Shown: piece by piece, positions 7,853 to 14,211 of the stretch
Position numbering within the stretch: position 1 is the stretch's first letter
Layout: the number at the start of each line of letters is the position of its first letter
Source: CAYZJD01 sp964478455
GTDB taxonomy: Bacteria > Acidobacteriota > Terriglobia > Bryobacterales > Bryobacteraceae
Direction: 5' to 3'
Length of the DNA stretch: 22,826 nt
NCBI GenBank assembly: GCA_964478455.1
Contig: CAYZJD010000022.1
Span: 1 to 22,826, forward strand
The notes under the pieces: generated by a model
Database searches by the model: none
What the model was told of the DNA's origin: nothing
What the model saw: the letters and a program-made list of their open reading frames with translations, nothing else
Made by a program: the position numbers and the translations under genes

Positions 7853-9643
7853 CTACCGAGTCACGCGGCGGATCCTGGCCGCAATGTCCCCCCAGAATTC
7901 CGGAGGTTTCAGCTCCAGGCCGTAGCCAAAGTGGCGGAGATGCTTTACGTCGCCCCGGTCCGCTCGGACCACCTTGCCTGCGTTCGTGTCCCACCATTCA
8001 ATCCGGTAGTCGCCATCCGCAAGGCCGACGACGTTGACGCTAGCCTGCGTTTGAGCGGGTCCGCGCAGCGCCCTGCCGTCCACGATGCGGAAGGCGAGGG
8101 GATCGTGGATCCACACGAGCGCCGTATCTTCGGCCGCAATGCCATAGACCTTCAGGCTGGCGGGCAGGTTCGGCCGCGACAGGCCCACCGGCTTCCAGCG
8201 CCGGGAAGGCCAGTCGATGTCTTCGATGAACGCAGCCAGCGGCGTGTAGTGGCGATAGAGGTCGTAAGGCTCGATGTAGTTGTGCCACCACCAGTACATC
8301 CCGGCGCCGGCCGCGCCGCTGACGGTCGTGGCCCACAGCGCGTTGTGGAAGTGCCTGCCTTCCGGATCGACCGAGACCGGGCCCTCGATGCCCTGCTCGC
8401 CGAAGAAGAACGGCTTGCCGAAGGGACGCATCAGGTAGTCGGTGTCCTGCCACGAGTACTCCGCCGTGTCGTACTGCGGCTCCCAGTAGGAGTGGGCCTG
8501 GACAATGTCGATCTCCGGCAGAGAGAACATCTTGGGGTCGCGCCAGCTTGAGGTAACAAGATGCCTCCAGGGATCAATCTGTTTGAGGTAAAAGGCCATC
8601 TCGCGGTGCCAGGCGGCGTTCGCTTCGGGAGAGAACTCGTCCATGTTATCGACTTCGTTCCATAGTTCCCAAGCGAGCAGGTTCGGCGTGTAGCCCCAGC
8701 GCGCGACGCTGTAACGAAGCCGGCGGCGGACAAGTTCTTTCGCGGCCGGGCTAGTGAGGTAATCCCACGGGTTCGCGCAAGGACCGCCATTGGCGGCGTT
8801 GTACGGATTTCGCTTCCACTTGTGAGCGATCCGCCGCTCCCACCAGGTGACCATCTCGAAGGCGAGCTGCCAGCGGATGCCGAGCTTCTCGCAAAGACCT
8901 GCCACGTAGTCGAGCCGCCAGGCCGAGGCCAGATCGTAGCGGCCGAGCCCGGTCTCTTCCGTTTCGAGCGGGAAACCCGTGAAGCTCCCGAGGCCAGGGC
9001 GAGACGGGCCGCTCAGATCGGGCGGCACGTAGTACTCCTGCCAGAGACGGACGTAGTTGCCGCCCGCCGCGGCCAGCTTGGCGAGGAGACGGTCGAAGTA
9101 ATACGTGCCTTCATTGCGCTCGTACATACAAAGGTTCTGGCCGAGGGGGAAGAAAGGCCGGCCGCGCTCGTCCTCGAAGAACAGCGAATTGCGCGGGCTG
9201 ACGCGCAAGTAGCCGCCGTGGTCGCGCGGGTCGATCCGGACCCGGACCGACTCGCTCGGGCGCGCTCCGGCCGCGTTCTGCAACTCCAGCACCACACGGT
9301 GTTCGCCGGTCTCGCCGCTCGAAAAGCGCACGCGCCATTCGGGGCGGCCGGCAGGCGTCAACTGCTCAAGGCGGTCGATGCCGGCGGCCTCGGGATTCCG
9401 TATCGAGCGCGTGTAGTCCTGGAACCAGAACCCGGGCACTCTGAACTCGCGGCCGGACGGGGTGGTAATCAGTGCATCGAGAGTGACCTGGTTCGGGTCA
9501 AACGGATTAGCGGGAACCGGTGCCGGCGCCAGCGCGATCTCGACTTTCTCGTACTGGCGGGCGGAAGGCGTGAGGAGACGGACACCGGCGCCGAGCGGAG
9601 AGCCTCCGAGGACCAGCAGGCAAGCCAGAGGCAGAATCCGCAT
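7853..9643 (-). CDS. Secreted glycoside hydrolase, clan GH-A (GH5-like) with N-terminal DUF5060-like domain
   Basis: This 596-residue exported enzyme probably cleaves a beta-glycoside. It has a signal peptide (1-19) and an N-terminal beta-sandwich (about 22-140) of the DUF5060 type (YEKVEIALAP, GFWFQDYTR, WRVRFSSGETGEHRVVLEL). A TIM barrel (about 145-490) carries the retaining-glycosidase pair: acid/base Glu330 in LLAWELWNEVDN and likely nucleophile Glu416 in KPFFFGEQGIEG. Aromatics expected in a sugar cleft are present (YWWWHNYIEPYDLYRHY). A small beta domain follows (about 490-580). The ATG at 9643 has GGGAG seven bases upstream, overlapping the stop of the M20 gene 12 bp before. The exact family (GH5 subfamily or an unclassified GH-A group) and substrate cannot be decided here. 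Confidence 0.85.
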   Translation of the reverse strand: MRILPLACLLVLGGSPLGAGVRLLTPSARQYEKVEIALAPAPVPANPFDPNQVTLDALITTPSGREFRVPGFWFQDYTRSIRNPEAAGIDRLEQLTPAGRPEWRVRFSSGETGEHRVVLELQNAAGARPSESVRVRIDPRDHGGYLRVSPRNSLFFEDERGRPFFPLGQNLCMYERNEGTYYFDRLLAKLAAAGGNYVRLWQEYYVPPDLSGPSRPGLGSFTGFPLETEETGLGRYDLASAWRLDYVAGLCEKLGIRWQLAFEMVTWWERRIAHKWKRNPYNAANGGPCANPWDYLTSPAAKELVRRRLRYSVARWGYTPNLLAWELWNEVDNMDEFSPEANAAWHREMAFYLKQIDPWRHLVTSSWRDPKMFSLPEIDIVQAHSYWEPQYDTAEYSWQDTDYLMRPFGKPFFFGEQGIEGPVSVDPEGRHFHNALWATTVSGAAGAGMYWWWHNYIEPYDLYRHYTPLAAFIEDIDWPSRRWKPVGLSRPNLPASLKVYGIAAEDTALVWIHDPLAFRIVDGRALRGPAQTQASVNVVGLADGDYRIEWWDTNAGKVVRADRGDVKHLRHFGYGLELKPPEFWGDIAARIRRVTR

Positions 9644-9655
9644 ACAACCGCTCCC

Positions 9656-10993
9656 TTACGGTCGCGGCTCGGAAACCACGCCGCACCAACGGCACACGAA
9701 CAGGAGCAGCGCTTTGGCCGCCGCTACCACCGAGTCGATTTCAAGGTATTCGTCGGCGGCGTGCGTGTTGCCGCCCTTGGCGCCCCACAGCACCGCGGGG
9801 ATGCCGAAGGCCTGGTGGAAGATGTACATGTCGCAGGGGCCTTCGATGCCGACAATGGGCGGCTCCTTGCCGAGCACGGTCTCCGCGCAGGCAGCCAACT
9901 CGCGAACCACCGGCTCGCCCTTCAACACGAAGGATCCGGGAAGCCACCGGATGGGGAACTCGACCTGCGGCTTCCGGTGGAAAAGTTGTGGAGCGGCGGC
10001 CACGATGGCGTTGAACCACTCCCAGAACTCACGCTCGATTTCTTCCTGCGTCTCGCCCGGCATAGCCTGCCAGTACATCTCGATCCGGCAGTTGTCGGGA
10101 ACGGTGATGGGCTCCTTCGTGCCCCACGGCCCAGTGAAGATCTTGGTGATCGAGACAGGGACCGGATCCACGTGGTGCCTGTAATAGTCGTGCACCTTCG
10201 CCTTGGCGCGCCGCTGCCCGGCGAAGTCCTGAAGCTTCGTGAGGAAGTAGCGCAACTGATCGGCCACGCCGACAGGAAACTCGCCCTCGGTGAGGATGCC
10301 GCCGGAGGGATCCACCTCGAGCGTGATGTGCGCGGTGCGCCCGCCGCGCTGCGCGGGGCAGACCCGAAGCCAGGACGGTTCGGAGATGACCGCCGCATCG
10401 GCGTTGTAACCCTTGAGCCGCCCGGCGAGCGTACCGTTCACGCCGCCGAATTCCTCGTCCACCACCGTCTCGAACACGAGATCACCGCACAGCCTGAGGC
10501 CCAGTTTCTCGATCGCCTCGGCGATGAAGAGATTGGTGGCGACGCCGCCCTTCATGTCGTTCGAGCCGCGGCCGTAAATGCGGTTGCCCTCCACGCAGCC
10601 GCTGAAGGGATCGCGCGTCCATGGCTGCGTGCCGGCCGGCACGGTGTCCATGTGCCCGGTAAGAACGAGCGAGCGGCCGCCGCCGGTTCCCTTGCGCCTC
10701 GCGCCGAGGTTCGGGCGGTTAGAATAGTCGCGGCCCTTCCAAAAGAGCGGGTGCTCCTCGATGCCCGGTACGTCAATCGGCCGGTAGAGCTCCGGCGCCC
10801 ACCCCAGCTTGCGCAGCGCGCCTGCGATGTACTCCTGGCAGGCTTGCTCGTTGCCCGTGGGCGGCGTGTTCTCCGACGGGATGCGCACGAGGTCCTGCAC
10901 TATCCCAACCAGCCGCGGACTGCTCTCCTCCACGTAGGCGCAGAGCTTCTCTTCCAATGAGCTGCTGACGCGCATCACTGTGCTATCTTTCAT
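9656..10993 (-). CDS. M20-family metallopeptidase/deacylase (ArgE/DapE-like)
   Basis: This 445-residue cytosolic zinc hydrolase acts on amide or peptide bonds and resembles acetylornithine deacetylase and succinyl-diaminopimelate desuccinylase. M20 metal ligands and catalytic residues are visible from the ATG at 10993: His114 and Asp116 in VLTGHMDTVPAG, Asp146 in YGRGSNDMKGG, Glu180/Glu181 in VVDEEFGG, Glu205 in ISEPSW and His411 in GGNTHAADEY. No signal peptide is present. The start overlaps the permease stop as ATGA (10990-10993), with GGAG just upstream. This is preferred over the longer open frame from 11113, which lies within the permease gene. A second in-frame ATG at 10975 is possible. 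The lid-domain H-S-S motif common in the family is not obvious. The true substrate is unknown. Confidence 0.9.
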   Translation of the reverse strand: MKDSTVMRVSSSLEEKLCAYVEESSPRLVGIVQDLVRIPSENTPPTGNEQACQEYIAGALRKLGWAPELYRPIDVPGIEEHPLFWKGRDYSNRPNLGARRKGTGGGRSLVLTGHMDTVPAGTQPWTRDPFSGCVEGNRIYGRGSNDMKGGVATNLFIAEAIEKLGLRLCGDLVFETVVDEEFGGVNGTLAGRLKGYNADAAVISEPSWLRVCPAQRGGRTAHITLEVDPSGGILTEGEFPVGVADQLRYFLTKLQDFAGQRRAKAKVHDYYRHHVDPVPVSITKIFTGPWGTKEPITVPDNCRIEMYWQAMPGETQEEIEREFWEWFNAIVAAAPQLFHRKPQVEFPIRWLPGSFVLKGEPVVRELAACAETVLGKEPPIVGIEGPCDMYIFHQAFGIPAVLWGAKGGNTHAADEYLEIDSVVAAAKALLLFVCRWCGVVSEPRP

Positions 10994-12360
10994 GAGATCT
11001 CCAATCGGCGCGGCGCCATTCGGTAACCGCGGGTAATGACGGCGAGATAAACCAGCCCGAGCCCCATCCAGGCGAAGCCCGCGAGCTTGGCCTTCCAGGT
11101 AAGGCTCATCCACACCCAGGTGCAGGCCAGCGCGCCCAGCGCCGGGGAGACAAGGTTCATCAAGATGCCGGCAGCGGAGCGGCGGCGTTGCCGGAAGTAG
11201 TAGTGCGAGATGACGCTGAGGTTAACCAGAATGAAGCCGACGAAGGCGCCGAAATTGAGCAGCTCCACGAGAAGCTGGAAGCGGGCCACGAGCGCGCCGG
11301 CTAGCGATGCCGCGCCCATGACGTAGACCGCGCGAACGGGGGTGGAGGTCCGCGGGTCCACGTGCCCGAAGATCCGCTTCGAAATCGCCGCGTCGCGGCC
11401 CATCCCGAACAGAAGGCGGGACGCGCCCGCCTGGCCGGCCAGTGCGCTCGCCAGTCCCGCCACGAGCAGCACGAACGAGATCCAGCCGAGCATCCACGGC
11501 CCGCCCATGTGTTTGCCGATGTCCATGATGGCGGTGTCCGTGTCCGGGAAAGGTTTGGCGATCGGCCAGACGAGCGCCGCCAGGTACACAGTCAAAAAAC
11601 AGATGACCGTCTGGATCACGCAGACCGTCACCGTCGCGATGGAAATATCGCGTTCGGGCCGCACCGTGTCCTCGGCCAGCGTGGAGACCGCGTCAAAGCC
11701 GATGTAGGACAGCGTCGCAATGCCCGCTCCGAGCATGAGCGGCGACAGCGAAAACGTCTCCGGGTTGAACACGGCCTTCGGCTGCCAGAGGCCGGCCACT
11801 CCCTGGCCGGCGACAACGAGCCGGATCGCGAGCCAGAAGAAGAGCACCGTCGCGACGGTCATGATAGCCATGAGAACAGTGCTCGCCCTGGCCGTGACCC
11901 GGATCCCGCGGATGTTGACGAACGTGATCGCCAGCGTGAACAAGACCGCCCAGACGAAGTACGGGACCTGCGGGACCAAACGGGACGCAGTCAGCGACGC
12001 ATACACCACGCTCAGCAGCGGAATCAGCAAGTAGTCCAGCATCATCGCCCAGCCGGCGAGAAAGCCGACGTGCTCGTTGAGACCGCGCTGCGCGTAGGCG
12101 TAAGTGGAACCGGCGATGGGAAACGCCCCGGCCATCTTGCCGTAGCTCACCGCGGTGAACATCATTGCGACCATCGCCACCAGGTAGCTGAGCGGCGCGT
12201 GGCCGTGCGAGAGCTTCTGCACAATGCCGTAGACCGGATAGGGCGCGGTCGGGGTGAGAATCACCAGGCCGTAAAGGATCAGGTCCCAGCGCCTGAGCAC
12301 GCGCTTGAATTGCGGCTTGTAGCCCAGCGACTCGAGGGTGGCGTCGGCGGTTTGCCCCAT
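10990..12360 (-). CDS. APC-superfamily amino acid/polyamine permease
   Basis: This 456-residue inner-membrane transporter, probably proton-coupled import of an amino acid, amine or small peptide-like compound, has about 12 hydrophobic helices. APC signatures are the first helix region LYGLVILTPTAPYPVYGIV, then AGAFPIAGSTYAYAQRGLNEHVGFLAGWAMMLDYLLIP and SYIGFDAVSTLAEDTVRPERDI (the conserved F-D-x-x-x-x-x-x-E segment), then FGMGRDAAISKRIFGHVDPRTSTPVRAV. AGGAG lies 14 bases before the ATG, which is rather far. It begins 18 bp after the DUF4091 gene and ends in a 4-bp ATGA overlap with the M20 gene, so the two are likely translationally coupled and the permease probably feeds the M20 enzyme. Confidence 0.92.
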   Translation of the reverse strand: MGQTADATLESLGYKPQFKRVLRRWDLILYGLVILTPTAPYPVYGIVQKLSHGHAPLSYLVAMVAMMFTAVSYGKMAGAFPIAGSTYAYAQRGLNEHVGFLAGWAMMLDYLLIPLLSVVYASLTASRLVPQVPYFVWAVLFTLAITFVNIRGIRVTARASTVLMAIMTVATVLFFWLAIRLVVAGQGVAGLWQPKAVFNPETFSLSPLMLGAGIATLSYIGFDAVSTLAEDTVRPERDISIATVTVCVIQTVICFLTVYLAALVWPIAKPFPDTDTAIMDIGKHMGGPWMLGWISFVLLVAGLASALAGQAGASRLLFGMGRDAAISKRIFGHVDPRTSTPVRAVYVMGAASLAGALVARFQLLVELLNFGAFVGFILVNLSVISHYYFRQRRRSAAGILMNLVSPALGALACTWVWMSLTWKAKLAGFAWMGLGLVYLAVITRGYRMAPRRLEIS

Positions 12361-12378
12361 GTCCGTGTCGGATTCTCC

Positions 12379-14211
12379 TTATGTTCTCCCCGCGATCCGC
12401 CGCGCAGCCTCCCGGCGAGCCTCGTCCCACGTGTCGGGGTTGTTCTTCCAAAGGCTGGTGACGCCCATGGCTTTCTCGCCGAACGGCCGGTCGAAGATGA
12501 CGCCGTTCACAATCCGGTCGGCTTCCGCCTCGCCCAGCTTCTCGGCGAGCAGCTCGAAGTACTCGTAGTCCTGAAGCCCGCGCCGCTGCGCCTTCAAGCG
12601 GATGCTGGGAACCGGCTGATCGTAAGCCATCACCTCGCCGCGATAGATCAACTGGCCCGATCCCGTGTAGATGCGGCTGTCTTGCTTGAAATTCTCGGCT
12701 TCATACCAGGCCGCGTACGCGTTCCAGTCGAACTCCCACTCGATCCATCCCGACCGGTACTTCCACGCCACCCAGCCGATGGCGCGGTTAGTCAGCAGGT
12801 CCAGATCGAGGAACGTGTTCGATCCGCAGCCGGAATTCTTCCGCTGCTCGTAGATCATCGGCCCGTAAAACCAGCTCTCGATTCCCCTGGCGCGGAACTC
12901 GCGCATCAGATCGACGTCGTAGTCCACGGTGTGGCAGACCCAGAGATCGATGGCGTTCTGCATGGACTCCATCGCCTCGCGCGAGTAGCCGCCGTCGATG
13001 CGGAACTGATACCAGTCATCGCCGAGAACGCCGTCCAGCAGGCGGCCGTAGTAGCGCATCTTCGCATAGGCGGCTTCGTTGTAGGATTCGTCGAGGCCGT
13101 CGAGGAAAGCGATCTTGCGAACCTTGCGCCAGTTGGCGTCGCGCTCGAAGTGCGCCTTGACCTGGCGGGCCGTCTCCTTCCAGACCGCCTCGAACTCCGG
13201 CGTGGGCCCGTTCTCCGGCATGGCCACCGGCCAGGCTCGGCGGCGGTTCTCGCCGCGCTCGCAATCGAACGGCAGGAGGATGTGCGCGAGCGGCTCGCCG
13301 TAACCCGGCCCCCAATAGCCGTTCTTGTCGGTGAACGCGCTGCCGTCGAGATACTTTGAAACGCGAGCATCGTACTCGGTCCAGTCGAGCGTCACCTTAG
13401 TGCCGTCGATCTTCAGCCCAGGCCGGTAGGCGTACACGCCCGGCTGGAAGCGGTGCTGCCATGCGAGCTGGTAGTACTTCAGCTCCTGCTCCGGAGGCAT
13501 CGTGCGCAGCGAGCCGTTGTAAATATCGCCGCGCGGCGAGAACCGGTCCGGCAGCGTGAAGGGCCAGACTTCGAGCGCCACCGTCACGTCGGAATGCCCG
13601 CCGTCCCATTTCACCTTCGCCGTGCCGGTGTACTTGCCTGGCGCCGCGTCACGGGGAACGTAGATGTCGATCCAGACGGCGTGGTTCGTCTGGCCGGGGA
13701 TGTTGTTGTGAATGTCGGGAATCGAAAAGGGGAATCCGCTGCGAAGGCCCGAGGGGCGCTTCGGCATCAGCGCATCGGGATACCACGCGGGCCCGAGCGA
13801 CAGCATCTCGTACCCGGTGGATGGCCGGCGCACCTGTACGTACCACGCCTTGAAGATCTGAAGGTTGCGGCCGCCGATTTGCCGGCCGTCCGGACCTTCG
13901 AGCGGCGTTAACTCCACATCCACGCCGGTGACCGGGAAGAAGGCTTCGAGAATCAGTTGGAACGCCGCAAACTCTTTCCGCGCGGATTCGACGGAAACCG
14001 TGCGCGTCGCTCCGTCCCAGACGAAGTTCTTCTGGCGGTAGTTGCCCGTAGGGTAGTCCTTCTGGATGTCCGGCCGCTCTTCAATGAGCTTGCCGGTCTG
14101 GGGATTGACCCGCACCCCGTCGCCAATCGCCCAAACGCTGAGCCGCGCCAACGCCGGCGAGGGGGCCAAGGCGCAGGCGACAAGCAGGAAGAGGGCACGT
14201 CTACTGGCCAC
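12379..14211 (-). CDS. Secreted DUF4091 / GH123-like glycoside hydrolase
   Basis: This 610-residue exported protein resembles GH123 beta-N-acetylgalactosaminidases and ends in a DUF4091 domain. The start is placed at GTG (14211) because GGAGGAG lies immediately upstream with six-base spacing, and it yields a normal signal peptide (VASRRALFLLVACALAPSPA). The ATG at 14250 is inside the palindromic repeat and has no ribosome site. A beta-sandwich N-terminus (about 25-220) has DIYVPRDAAPGKYTGTAKV. A catalytic-type barrel carries FLDGLDESYNEAAY, with Asp374-Glu375 (GTG numbering) matching the Asp-Glu of substrate-assisted HexNAc hydrolases. The C-terminal SIRLKAQRRGLQDYEYFELL (536-555) is the DUF4091 signature. 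It overlaps the end of the GH20 gene by 11 bp. Confidence 0.86.
   Translation of the reverse strand: MASRRALFLLVACALAPSPALARLSVWAIGDGVRVNPQTGKLIEERPDIQKDYPTGNYRQKNFVWDGATRTVSVESARKEFAAFQLILEAFFPVTGVDVELTPLEGPDGRQIGGRNLQIFKAWYVQVRRPSTGYEMLSLGPAWYPDALMPKRPSGLRSGFPFSIPDIHNNIPGQTNHAVWIDIYVPRDAAPGKYTGTAKVKWDGGHSDVTVALEVWPFTLPDRFSPRGDIYNGSLRTMPPEQELKYYQLAWQHRFQPGVYAYRPGLKIDGTKVTLDWTEYDARVSKYLDGSAFTDKNGYWGPGYGEPLAHILLPFDCERGENRRRAWPVAMPENGPTPEFEAVWKETARQVKAHFERDANWRKVRKIAFLDGLDESYNEAAYAKMRYYGRLLDGVLGDDWYQFRIDGGYSREAMESMQNAIDLWVCHTVDYDVDLMREFRARGIESWFYGPMIYEQRKNSGCGSNTFLDLDLLTNRAIGWVAWKYRSGWIEWEFDWNAYAAWYEAENFKQDSRIYTGSGQLIYRGEVMAYDQPVPSIRLKAQRRGLQDYEYFELLAEKLGEAEADRIVNGVIFDRPFGEKAMGVTSLWKNNPDTWDEARREAARRIAGRT

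Noticed and set aside
8822..10960. 712-codon open frame on the plus strand
   Set aside because: It lies antisense to the GH5-like and M20 genes, which carry clear catalytic motifs; the translation has no domain and is rich in Arg/Ala/Gly as expected from a high-GC antisense frame.
10994..11113. 40-codon N-terminal extension of the M20 protein
   Set aside because: It overlaps the end of the permease gene in another frame and is not M20-like; the ATGA overlap start is much better placed.
11362..13359. 665-codon open frame on the plus strand
   Set aside because: Antisense to the APC permease and the DUF4091 gene; composition (many Arg, His, Asp, Gln) is that of a shadow frame.
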